A stretch of 64,000 nt of DNA from UBA1046 sp012511325 (GTDB lineage: Bacteria > Bacillota > Clostridia > Saccharofermentanales > DTU023): contig JBMNJZ010000001.1 in the NCBI GenBank assembly GCA_050951925.1, positions 744,001 to 808,000 of the forward strand, given 5' to 3'. Shown here piece after piece: positions 8,425 to 15,743 of the stretch. The notes beneath the pieces were generated by a model. The model was not told the origin of the DNA, did no database searches, and saw only the letters and a list, made by a program, of their open reading frames with translations. The stretch's first letter is position 1, and each line of letters begins with the position of its first letter. The position numbers and the translations under genes were made by a program.

Positions 8425-8505
8425 TTATTTGCGGAAAGCGCAACAACGAACCACCTTGCCGTAATAATAGTAGATGTTGAAACGCATATCCGTGACTCGT
8501 CTCAT
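8425..8505 (-). CDS. 26-residue leader peptide with four consecutive Tyr codons
   Basis: Too short for ordinary gene calling. ATG at 8505-8503, stop TAA at 8427-8425. Residues 12-15 are Tyr-Tyr-Tyr-Tyr (TAC TAT TAT TAC, 8472-8461), followed by GKVVRCCAFRK. A GGAG lies 11 bases upstream of the ATG and the promoter about 35 bases upstream. The stop codon falls inside a 7-bp hairpin (CGCAAAT 8433-8427 with ATTTGCG 8419-8413). An alternative pairing joins ATATGCG (8489-8483) to CGCATAT (8424-8418). Arrangement promoter, leader peptide, terminator, amino acid importer is that of ribosome-mediated transcription attenuation; the peptide would sense charged tRNA-Tyr. Function is inferred from codon content and layout. 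Confidence 0.75.
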   Translation of the reverse strand: MRRVTDMRFNIYYYYGKVVRCCAFRK

Positions 8506-8521
8506 CTTTGCACTTTCTCCG

Positions 8522-8554
8522 TTCGCAATAACATAGATCGATTCTATGTGCGAA
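8522..8554. promoter_or_regulatory. Long dyad over the -10 region of the leader promoter
   Basis: Read on the minus strand: TTCGCA, then CATAGA, ATCGA, TCTATG, four bases, TGCGAA. Both the outer 6-bp arms and the inner 6-bp arms are perfect inverted repeats. It covers the -10 box and the likely start site, so it could be a repressor operator; it could also fold as an RNA hairpin only partly, because the transcript begins within it. Confidence 0.5.
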
Positions 8555-8569
8555 AAAAGGAATTGTCAA
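8541..8569 (-). promoter_or_regulatory. Sigma-A-type promoter of the leader peptide and ABC operon
   Basis: TTGACA (8564-8569), 17-base spacer, TAGAAT (8541-8546) on the minus strand. The leader transcript up to the terminator would be about 170 bases. Confidence 0.85.
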
Positions 8570-8660
8570 GGTCTATTTTTATTCAGAGCTAAAGTATGTC
8601 CAATATGGGATTAAAATGGTATAATGCTAACAATGAAATATTATCATGGAGATTTTCAGC

Positions 8661-10262
8661 ATGAAAAGAAATATTGTCCTCATCCTGTTCTGCGCAGTTT
8701 TCCTGCTTACGCTGGTTATTATCCCCGGCACGTCTGTTCAGGCCGCCGGTGTTGCCGTGTACGATAAGGCGACCTTCTGCAATGTGCCAGCCGCCAATCC
8801 CGGCGATCCCTCCTACAGTGAAATGGCCGCAGAGCAAAACACATATGGCTTCGGCTGCCAACACAAAAACGGGACATTACTGGCCGAAACCTTCACCCTA
8901 AACGCGGAAGCCACCATCAAGTCGGTCGAGTTGTTTGCCTACCAAAAAGGATCGGATACTACCCCGACGTTTACGGGTGCTTACCTGATGATCTATGACG
9001 GCAAACCGGGAGAAGGCGGCAAAATCATCTGGGGCGACGAGGGGACCGACCTTTTTGCTTCTGCTAGTTTCACCGGCTGCTATCGCGTATTGTCTGGTTC
9101 GAAACTTCAAGATCGCCCGATTATGAAGATCGTGGCCGACATCAGCAAAGGCAGTAACCCGGTGCTGAAACTGGCTGCTGGCACCTATTGGCTTGCTTTT
9201 TCCCTGGTTGGTTCGCTCGATAGCGGCCCTTGGGGCGTACCCAATATTCTTGATACGCCTTATACGCCCGGCACGGCTATTCAACGTTATAATGGGAACT
9301 GGACAACCATACATGATAGTGATACGAATGTTCAGGCTAGCATCCCTTTGCGCTTGCTGGCTGATGGGAAACAGCCTCAGACCCCCCCGGCCGCGCCTGT
9401 TGTTTCCGAGCTGACAGACACTAGCGTTACACTGGAAGTAATGGCTGGCGCGGAATACCGTCTGAACGATGGCGCCTGGCAGACCGATCCGAAATTTACG
9501 GGTCTTACGCCTAACACAACCTACAATCTGTATGCCCGCCTGGCTGAAACCTCCACGCATCAGGCTTCGCCGGAGAGCCCTGCCACGGCGGCAACGACGT
9601 TGAAGAGCGCCCAGACCGCCCCGGCCGCGCCTGTTGTTTCCGAGCTGACAGATACTAGCGTTACACTGGAAGTGATGGCTGGCGCGGAATACCGTCTGAA
9701 CGATGGCGCCTGGCAGACCGATCCGAAATTTACGGGCCTTACGCCTAACACAACTTACAATCTGTATGCCCGCCTGGCTGAAACCGCCACGCATCAGGCT
9801 TCGCCGGAGAGCCCTGCCACGGCGGCAACGACGTTGAAGAGTGCCCAGACCGCCCCGGCCGCGCCTGTTGTTTCCGAGCTGACAGATACTAGCGTTACAC
9901 TGGAAGTGATGGCTGGCGCGGAATACCGTCTGAACGATGGCGCCTGGCAGACCGATCCGAAATTTACGGGTCTTACGCCTAACACAACCTACAATCTGTA
10001 TGCCCGTCTGGCTGAAACCGCCACGCATCAGGCTTCGCCGGAGAGCCCTGCCACGGCGGCAACGACGTTGAAGAGCACCCAGACCGCCCCGGACAAGACT
10101 GATCCGACAGAAATAGAAGTAACTCAACCGAAGGATATTATACCGAAAACAGGAGAAGATAGCGGCCAATATCCATGGTTAGCGTTGCTGCTCATATCCA
10201 TAAGCGGATTAATTTTTATGTTAGTATACCGTGACAAGATAATACCGAAGCAAAGAGACTAG
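8661..10262 (+). CDS. Sortase-anchored surface protein with three FN3-like repeats
   Basis: Starts with a signal peptide (MKRNIVLILFC, hydrophobic core, cleavage near SVQAAG). An N-terminal region of about 220 residues of unknown fold is followed by three tandem 78-residue repeats (9387-10088) resembling bacterial FN3-like modules (LTDTSVTLEV, GAEYRLNDG, FTGLTPNTTYNLYARL). The C-terminus has an LPXTG-like sorting signal IPKTGE, a hydrophobic helix and the basic tail RDKIIPKQRD, so it is expected to be cell-wall linked. ATG 8661 is preferred over ATG 8646, because GGAG at 8648-8651 fits the former. An extended -10 (TGGTATAAT, TATAAT at 8620-8625) lies just upstream. The N-terminal domain function is unknown; adhesion or carbohydrate binding is only a guess. 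No sortase gene is in the window. Confidence 0.8.
   Translation: MKRNIVLILFCAVFLLTLVIIPGTSVQAAGVAVYDKATFCNVPAANPGDPSYSEMAAEQNTYGFGCQHKNGTLLAETFTLNAEATIKSVELFAYQKGSDTTPTFTGAYLMIYDGKPGEGGKIIWGDEGTDLFASASFTGCYRVLSGSKLQDRPIMKIVADISKGSNPVLKLAAGTYWLAFSLVGSLDSGPWGVPNILDTPYTPGTAIQRYNGNWTTIHDSDTNVQASIPLRLLADGKQPQTPPAAPVVSELTDTSVTLEVMAGAEYRLNDGAWQTDPKFTGLTPNTTYNLYARLAETSTHQASPESPATAATTLKSAQTAPAAPVVSELTDTSVTLEVMAGAEYRLNDGAWQTDPKFTGLTPNTTYNLYARLAETATHQASPESPATAATTLKSAQTAPAAPVVSELTDTSVTLEVMAGAEYRLNDGAWQTDPKFTGLTPNTTYNLYARLAETATHQASPESPATAATTLKSTQTAPDKTDPTEIEVTQPKDIIPKTGEDSGQYPWLALLLISISGLIFMLVYRDKIIPKQRD
9387..10088 (+). repeat. Three tandem 234-bp coding repeats
   Basis: Units 9387-9620, 9621-9854 and 9855-10088 differ at only a few bases (for example TCC/GCC in the ETSTH/ETATH codon). 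Each encodes 78 residues. Near identity at synonymous sites points to recent duplication or ongoing homogenisation, so copy number may vary between strains and may be mis-assembled. Confidence 0.95.
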
Positions 10263-10297
10263 ATTTAATCCGACTATTAGGGGAAGTAATTGATAAC

Positions 10298-10333
10298 GGG
10301 GGAGCTGGACATTGATTCGGCTCCTCTTTTCAT
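10298..10333 (+). terminator. Rho-independent terminator of the surface protein gene
   Basis: GGGGAGC (10299-10305) pairs with GCTCCTC (10320-10326) with one G-T wobble, followed by TTTTCATTT. It lies 36 bases past the stop codon. Confidence 0.7.
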
Positions 10334-10721
10334 TTGAAAACAACAGGGGAATCGGTCGCCCGACAAAGACTTTCGAGAGATATTATTATCGCGACTTCAG
10401 GAAAGAGAAGTTTGACAAGTTAAGATATTTCTAAACTTAACGCTCAATACCGTTATCTAACAGTAAAAACGAGAAAAGATTTTCATGAGCGTTTTTTAAT
10501 TTATTAATTGCAAGGCGGGTGTTTTGCGTTGCCAGTCGCCGTGGTGTTTGATATACTGTAATAATGTGCAAAAAGAAGGAGAATATATAATATGCTCTAA
10601 TGTTTTCCATATATGGGAACATATCGCAAAGAGGGAAATAGTCGCAAAGGGTGTTTATTTCATAGACGTAAGTGGATGCAATTGTAAAATTTCTTGACAA
10701 GCATATGGGAGTTGATTGAAA
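10334..10721. other. AT-rich gene-free stretch before the pilin gene
   Basis: No supported gene. Contents: an 8-bp inverted repeat AACGCTCA/TGAGCGTT (10439-10446, 10485-10492) with a 38-base loop and a following T-run, terminator-like; a strong ribosome binding site AAGGAG (10575-10580) followed by ATG CTC TAA (10592-10600) and an overlapping 13-codon frame (10600-10641); and a small hairpin around 10601-10620. Repeated CGCAAAG (about 10627 and 10643) is present but the surrounding bases do not form a c-di-GMP riboswitch that I can recognise. Confidence 0.4.
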
Positions 10722-11179
10722 GTGAAAATCAGAAAGAATAAAGGATTTACCCTGATGGAGATACTTATCGTGGTCGCAATCATCGGTGTCCTAATAGCGA
10801 TAGCTATTCCTATTTATAATGGCTTGGTAGAGAAGGCAGGGTCGCGGCGGATGCCGCAACCATGAGAAATGCCCAAACCGCATTTGTAGTTCAGGAGTTG
10901 ACGACGGGCATAAAGCCCGGGCATAGAGCAGTTTACGACAATATAAGCGGTACATTCATTGAAAGGGGCAAATATGTAGATGACGGACTGTATTTAAAGT
11001 ATAAGTATTATGGCCAGTCCTATAATCCGAAAGGCGGAAAGAATCAGCAAGGTTTTCATAGCGTAGGTACAAACGCCCATATATACGTTGATCATCTTGC
11101 CGAAGAGGGATACGGTCCCGAAGCTTTGGTCTGGTGGGCTGAGAGCAAACAAGCAAACCCCGGACGGTGGGGTAATTGA
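10722..11179 (+). pseudogene. Type IV pilin/pseudopilin gene broken by a one-base frameshift
   Basis: GTG 10722, preceded by GGGAG, begins a prepilin: basic leader, then the cleavage motif KGFTLMEI with the conserved Glu at +5 and a hydrophobic helix IVVAIIGVLIAIAIP. After NGLVEKA the frame reaches TGA at 10863. The next frame (through ATG 10862 to 11179) continues naturally as VAADAATMRNAQTAF and on to a Trp/Tyr-rich pilin body. Adding one base in the GCAGGGTC run near 10837-10844 restores one protein of about 152 residues. Either the gene has decayed or a base was lost in a G run. No pilus assembly gene (pilB, pilC, pilD) is in the window, so it may be an isolated pilin. It ends 110 bases before a shared terminator. 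Confidence 0.8.
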
Positions 11180-11289
11180 GAGTTGTGTGCTTTATAACCG
11201 GCATGCAATCCGATACACTAATTAAGTTACAGAAACCAGCAAGTTACGGGAAGAATTGATTGCAGACGGCATGTCGATGAATAATAAAA

Positions 11290-11323
11290 CCCCCGGAGCC
11301 GCAAGATTCCGGGGGCTTTATTA
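11290..11323. terminator. Bidirectional Rho-independent terminator
   Basis: CCCCCGGA (11290-11297) and TCCGGGGG (11308-11315) form an 8-bp GC-rich stem. The minus strand continues with TTTTATTATT (end of hppA) and the plus strand with CTTTATTAT (end of the pilin gene). Confidence 0.9.
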
Positions 11324-11344
11324 TCAATTAGCAGATTATATGAT

Positions 11345-13519
11345 TTAGAACAAGCCGCTAATCCAATCCACCAGATTGTATCTGCTGAAGAGGGTTACCA
11401 TAACCAGAGAAACAACGGACATGATCTTAATCAGAATATTCAGTGACGGTCCGACGGTATCTTTAAGCGGGTCACCGATAGTATCACCGATGATAGCGGC
11501 ATCGTGAGCATCAGAACCGCGACCGTAACCTTTTAACATCCCGGCTTCGATGTACTTCTTGGCATTGTCCCAGGCGCCGCCCATATTTCCTGCAGCCAGC
11601 GCCAGCATTACCGCTGACAGTGTGGATCCGATCAGGAGACCGCCGACAAATTCGACGCCGAAGAGAAAACCGCAAATCACCGGAACTCCGACAGACATCA
11701 GGGCCGGTATTTTCATTTCATTGAGCGCACCGCGTGAGGAGATCTCAATACAGGTCTTGTAATCCGGATCAGCTGTACCTTCCAGCAAACCTTTGATTTC
11801 AGCGAACTGACGACGAACCTCGACCACCATCTCACGGGCGCTTCTGGTTACGGCATTGATCAGGATACCGGAGAATAAGTAAGGCAGTGCAGCGCCAACC
11901 AGGCCACCGGCCAGTGTCATGGGTTCAATCAGATTCAAGGACAGAGTCTGATCCGCCGGCGTAAATGAGAAGAGATAGGACACCATCATAGACAGTGCAG
12001 CCAGAGCGGCTGAGCCAATGGCAAAGCCTTTGCCGATCGCCGCGGTCGTATTGCCTACCGCGTCCAGAGTGTCCGTGATGTCGCGAACACTGTGATCGAG
12101 TCCGCTCATCTCCGCGATACCGCCGGCATTGTCCGAGATCGGACCATAGGTATCAACTGAAACTGTAGCTGTGACAAAAGCCAGCATTCCGGTAGCCGCC
12201 ATAGCTACACCGTACATACCGCATGCGGCGTAGGAAATGAGGATAGCGACGCCGATAGCCGCAACCGGAGCCATAGTAGATTTGAAGCCGACGGACATGC
12301 CCTCGGTAACAGTAAGAGCGGGCCCTTCCTTACTGGACTCGGCAATATTCCTGGTCGGGCTGTAATCATAGCTGGTGTAGTACTCCGCCAGATAACCGAT
12401 CACGATACCGGACAGCACACCCAAACAAGCAGCCACCCAGGGAGAAAGGAAGCCGAGAGCAAAGCCTGCGCCAGACAGATCATCATCAGACATATTGCGG
12501 AACTGCAAGAGTGTAATAAAGAATCCCACAATCATGGTCAAACTGGCAGACAGATAAGTTGAGCGATTAAGCTCCTTGTGCGGGAAATCAGCCAGCTTTT
12601 TGCGCGCCAGCATGACGAAAGTACCGATCACGCAGGAGACCATGCCGCCGGCGGCAAGCAGGAAAGGATAGAGCATCATATTCTCCAGCATACTGGCGCT
12701 GAAAACAGTATGATGGCTCCGGAACAACTCGCTGGCCAGAATTATAGCAGACATGATGGCGCCGACATACGATTCGAGCAAGTCAGCTCCCAGGCCTGCC
12801 ACATCACCGACATTATCACCGACATTGTCAGCGATTGTAGCCGGATTGCGCGGGTCATCCTCGGGGATATTAACCTCAGTCTTGCCCACAAGATCCGCTC
12901 CCATGTCGGCAGCCTTGGTATAGATACCGCCGCCTACACGGTTAAACATGGCAATGACCGAGCAACCGAGGGCATAGCCGGACAAAGTAAGAGTGAACGA
13001 GATCGGAAGCCCCCACCAGTTGGTAGTATCTACAGCATCTACCAGTTCTTGGTATTGACCCAAGAGAACGCCAAAGATCAGGTAGACAATGAAAATACCC
13101 AAGAGGGCAAATCCGCCCACGCAAAGTCCCATGACGGAACCGCCGCGATAGGCTAATTTTAAAGTTTCGCCCAAACTATTGGTTTCCCTGGCGCGATTGG
13201 TTACGCGGACATTGGCATAAGTTGCTACTTTCATTCCGACCCAACCGGCGGAACCGGACATAAATGCACCGATCAGAAAAGCGGCAGCCATCTGCCAGGA
13301 AATAGCCACACCGAGAAGGACAGCAAGAACCAGTGCGATCTTGGCGGCAATCTTGTACTCATACACGATGAAAGTATTTGTACCCAACCTGATAGCGGCC
13401 GCGATCCGTTGCATACGCTCCGTACCTTCATCAAACCTCTTGACATAGTAGAAATTGAACATTGAATAGGCTAGCCCCAGTACGGCCGCGAACAGGAGCA
13501 AAACCAAAGCAAGTACCAT
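11345..13519 (-). CDS. hppA: Membrane-bound ion-translocating pyrophosphatase (K+-dependent type)
   Basis: Hydrolyses pyrophosphate and pumps H+ or Na+ across the cytoplasmic membrane. At 724 residues it has the usual length and about 16 membrane segments. The substrate loop is clear: GKTEVNIPEDDPRNP (about 212-226) followed by DNVGDNVGDVAG. The motif GNTTAA (about residue 490) has Ala where K+-independent enzymes have Lys, so it belongs to the K+-dependent group; that group contains both Na+ and H+ pumps. The GGGAGG ribosome binding site lies a few bases before the ATG. It is transcribed alone and ends in the terminator at 11290-11323. Such enzymes save energy in fermentative anaerobes, which fits the amino-acid-fermenting picture. 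Confidence 0.95.
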   Translation of the reverse strand: MVLALVLLLFAAVLGLAYSMFNFYYVKRFDEGTERMQRIAAAIRLGTNTFIVYEYKIAAKIALVLAVLLGVAISWQMAAAFLIGAFMSGSAGWVGMKVATYANVRVTNRARETNSLGETLKLAYRGGSVMGLCVGGFALLGIFIVYLIFGVLLGQYQELVDAVDTTNWWGLPISFTLTLSGYALGCSVIAMFNRVGGGIYTKAADMGADLVGKTEVNIPEDDPRNPATIADNVGDNVGDVAGLGADLLESYVGAIMSAIILASELFRSHHTVFSASMLENMMLYPFLLAAGGMVSCVIGTFVMLARKKLADFPHKELNRSTYLSASLTMIVGFFITLLQFRNMSDDDLSGAGFALGFLSPWVAACLGVLSGIVIGYLAEYYTSYDYSPTRNIAESSKEGPALTVTEGMSVGFKSTMAPVAAIGVAILISYAACGMYGVAMAATGMLAFVTATVSVDTYGPISDNAGGIAEMSGLDHSVRDITDTLDAVGNTTAAIGKGFAIGSAALAALSMMVSYLFSFTPADQTLSLNLIEPMTLAGGLVGAALPYLFSGILINAVTRSAREMVVEVRRQFAEIKGLLEGTADPDYKTCIEISSRGALNEMKIPALMSVGVPVICGFLFGVEFVGGLLIGSTLSAVMLALAAGNMGGAWDNAKKYIEAGMLKGYGRGSDAHDAAIIGDTIGDPLKDTVGPSLNILIKIMSVVSLVMVTLFSRYNLVDWISGLF

Positions 13520-13697
13520 TTCATCCTCCCTTTAATTAAAATACTTATTAAATTAGTTAGTGCCCATTCAAAAATGATACTGTTTTAACGGGCTTAGCGC
13601 AAGTGCGCGCCGACGAAAAGAACTGTTTTTGGAAGACTTACCACACAAGCAGAATAGCATCTGTTATGATTTGAAATATAAGGGCAAGGAGATGTCT

Positions 13698-14885
13698 ATG
13701 GCAAAATATGATTTTACTACCGTTGTAAAGAGAGTCGATTCATCAAAATGGCTCCGTATGCTAGAGCTGAATCCGGCGGTGGATCGGGATGTGATCCCGC
13801 TATCTGTTGCCGATATGGAATTCGTACTGGCGCCGGAGATAAAGAATGGCTTACAAGAATACCTGGATTATGTAGTGCTGGGTTATAGCCAGCCCTCGCC
13901 TGCTTATCTGTCCGCTGTACGGAAGTGGATGCAAGAACGCCACGATTTCGCAGTCAGCGCGGAACAGATTGTACCGATCTCCGGCATTGTCCCGGCTCTC
14001 TATCAGGCGGTGCAGAGCTTTACAGAGCCGGGTGACGGGGTGATAGTGATGTCTCCGGTTTATTATCCCTTCTTTATGGCGATTGAAAACAGCGGCCGCC
14101 GGATTGAGAACTGTCCCTTGTTCTTGAGGGACGGCAGATATCGTATGGATCTGGAGCTGCTGGCTAAAATGACCGCGGGTACTAAGAACAAATTATTATT
14201 ATTTTGCAGTCCGCACAATCCTGCGGGCAGAGTCTGGGAGCGTCGGGAGCTGGAAGGCTTGGCTGATATCACTCTTAAGAATGAGCTGATCGTAGTTTCC
14301 GATGAGATCCATCATGACCTTGTGCTGCCGGGGCACCGTCATACCGTGTTCCAGACTCTATCACCGGAGCTGGCGCAGCGTGTCATCACTTGTACAGCTC
14401 CCTCAAAGACTTTTAATATCGCCGGCATGGCCGTCTCCAATCTGGTGATTGTCAACAGCGAACTGAGAGATAAATTCAGCCTGAATCTGGCCAAGACCGG
14501 TTTTAGAGGCAGTACCATTCTCAGTTATAAGGCTTGTGAGCTGGCTTACGAGCATTGTGGCGGCTGGCTGGATGAGTTAATGCTTGTGATTAAGCAAAAT
14601 GAAGAGTTGGTGAGAAATTTCTTTGCCCGGCATTGCCCGGAGGTTAATATCGTTCCGCTGGAGGGCACTTATCTGCTCTGGGTAGATCTCAGCAGCTGGG
14701 GTATGACAATAGCCGAGCAGGACGCTTTCCTGGAGCAAGAAGCCCAATTCTTTACCAATCACGGCCATATCTTCGGCAGCGGCGGCGAGGGCTTTGAGAG
14801 AATCAATCTGGCCTTGCCGACGGCGGCTTTGTCCGTCCAGCTGGAGCGACTGCATGCCGCTATGCGCAAGAGAGGTCTCTGCTAG
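13698..14885 (+). CDS. MalY/PatB-type PLP-dependent C-S lyase/aminotransferase
   Basis: Class I/II aminotransferase fold of the MalY/PatB group, usually cystathionine beta-lyase or cysteine-S-conjugate lyase. Motifs: SVADMEF near the N-terminus, YSQPSPAY, a cofactor-stacking segment around SGIVPALYQ, FCSPHNPAGRVW, DEIHHDL and the PLP lysine in APSKTFNIAG. The ATG at 13698 is chosen (395 residues) because AAGGAG ends 6 bases before it; an in-frame ATG at 13692 abuts that site, and a much longer frame from 13629 lacks one. Monocistronic by appearance; divergent from hppA. It could release sulfide or ammonia and pyruvate from sulfur amino acids, or act as an aminotransferase. Confidence 0.88.
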   Translation: MAKYDFTTVVKRVDSSKWLRMLELNPAVDRDVIPLSVADMEFVLAPEIKNGLQEYLDYVVLGYSQPSPAYLSAVRKWMQERHDFAVSAEQIVPISGIVPALYQAVQSFTEPGDGVIVMSPVYYPFFMAIENSGRRIENCPLFLRDGRYRMDLELLAKMTAGTKNKLLLFCSPHNPAGRVWERRELEGLADITLKNELIVVSDEIHHDLVLPGHRHTVFQTLSPELAQRVITCTAPSKTFNIAGMAVSNLVIVNSELRDKFSLNLAKTGFRGSTILSYKACELAYEHCGGWLDELMLVIKQNEELVRNFFARHCPEVNIVPLEGTYLLWVDLSSWGMTIAEQDAFLEQEAQFFTNHGHIFGSGGEGFERINLALPTAALSVQLERLHAAMRKRGLC

Positions 14886-14914
14886 TCGGATATATGCTCC
14901 GTTGTCAATACCGT

Positions 14915-15640
14915 TCAGGAGCCGGCCGGCTTCCTTTGTCCTGCCGCCTTTGTTTTGGCGCCGGACCAGCGGATGATTTCCAGAGCTAATTCATGCGTAG
15001 GGTCAATAAAATTGCCTGTAAATCCGTATTGCTTAACGGCGACCGGCAGTTCAGTACAACCCAAGATTATGCGCTGGGCACCTTGGTTTTGGAAAAAGTC
15101 CAGCAGAGATTGAAAACGTTCCGGCTGTGGCAACGGCAAATCCGCCTTGACTGTGTCATAAATAATTTCTGTTACCAGTTTCTGCTGTTCAGCCGTGGGT
15201 ATCAGCGCAGTTATGCCGGCTTCTGCCAGTTCGCTCTGATAGACGCCAACTGCGGTCAAGCCCTCGGTGGCGAGCAGCGCCACCGTGTGACAAGTTGCTT
15301 CCTTTAATCTCTGCACGGTTGTACTGATCATTGAGATGAAAGGTACCGGCACTGTCGCCCTGAGTTCAGACAAGAAAAAATGCGAGGTATTGCAGGAAAT
15401 GGTCAGCGCTTCAGCTCCGGCCGTGGTCAGCCTGCGGGCGGAATTGATCAACTCCGGCAAAGGACTGGGGCCGCCTCGGAGCAAGGCTTCTGTCCGGTCG
15501 GGGATAGCAGGATTATTATCGATCAGGAGCGGCACATGATCCTGATCCCGGTCAACTTGGGTATTTTCTATTATTTGGTGCATGAGATCGCAGGTTGCCA
15601 TCGGTCCCATACCGCCTATAATGCCGATTACTTTTTTCAT
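14915..15640 (-). CDS. Aspartate/glutamate racemase family protein
   Basis: A 241-residue member of the Asp/Glu/hydantoin racemase superfamily, cofactor independent. The two catalytic cysteines are visible in LTISCNTSHF and ILGCTELP, and the GGMGPMAT opening is typical of amino-acid (RacD/YgeA-type) racemases rather than MurI. The gene is convergent with the lyase gene at 13698-14885 (29 bases apart) and 100 bases downstream of asparaginase on the same strand. Together with asparaginase it could turn L-Asn to D-Asp, which matters because a D-aspartate-ligase-like enzyme lies at 34023-35243. Broad-spectrum racemase activity is equally possible. Confidence 0.82.
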   Translation of the reverse strand: MKKVIGIIGGMGPMATCDLMHQIIENTQVDRDQDHVPLLIDNNPAIPDRTEALLRGGPSPLPELINSARRLTTAGAEALTISCNTSHFFLSELRATVPVPFISMISTTVQRLKEATCHTVALLATEGLTAVGVYQSELAEAGITALIPTAEQQKLVTEIIYDTVKADLPLPQPERFQSLLDFFQNQGAQRIILGCTELPVAVKQYGFTGNFIDPTHELALEIIRWSGAKTKAAGQRKPAGS

Positions 15641-15743
15641 TATTGTTCCTTTACAAGCATAGTTTAGCGTTGCAAGCCTTTGAGTAAAGCTCGGGCGCCA
15701 GGCGCGCCTGAACCTATATAGTCAAGCAAATTACAGTAGTGAC

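Noticed and set aside
8400..8470. T-box riboswitch before the ABC transporter
   Set aside because: GGTGG pairs with the CCACC terminator arm as in a T-box, but there is no stem I with specifier loop, no NCCA-binding TGGNACC bulge, and the GGTGG lies within a leader peptide frame with a Tyr run.
9387..10088. CRISPR array
   Set aside because: Repeats are 234 bp, contiguous, in frame and without spacers.
8898..10169. 423-codon minus-strand open frame across the surface protein gene
   Set aside because: It is the antisense of the three repeats; its Arg/Cys-rich repeated translation has no start signal and the plus-strand gene has a signal peptide and sorting motif.
10600..10700. c-di-GMP riboswitch before the pilin gene
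   Set aside because: CGCAAAG motifs recall GEMM RNAs, but the AGGGCAAACC element, the GAAA tetraloop stem and the receptor are missing.
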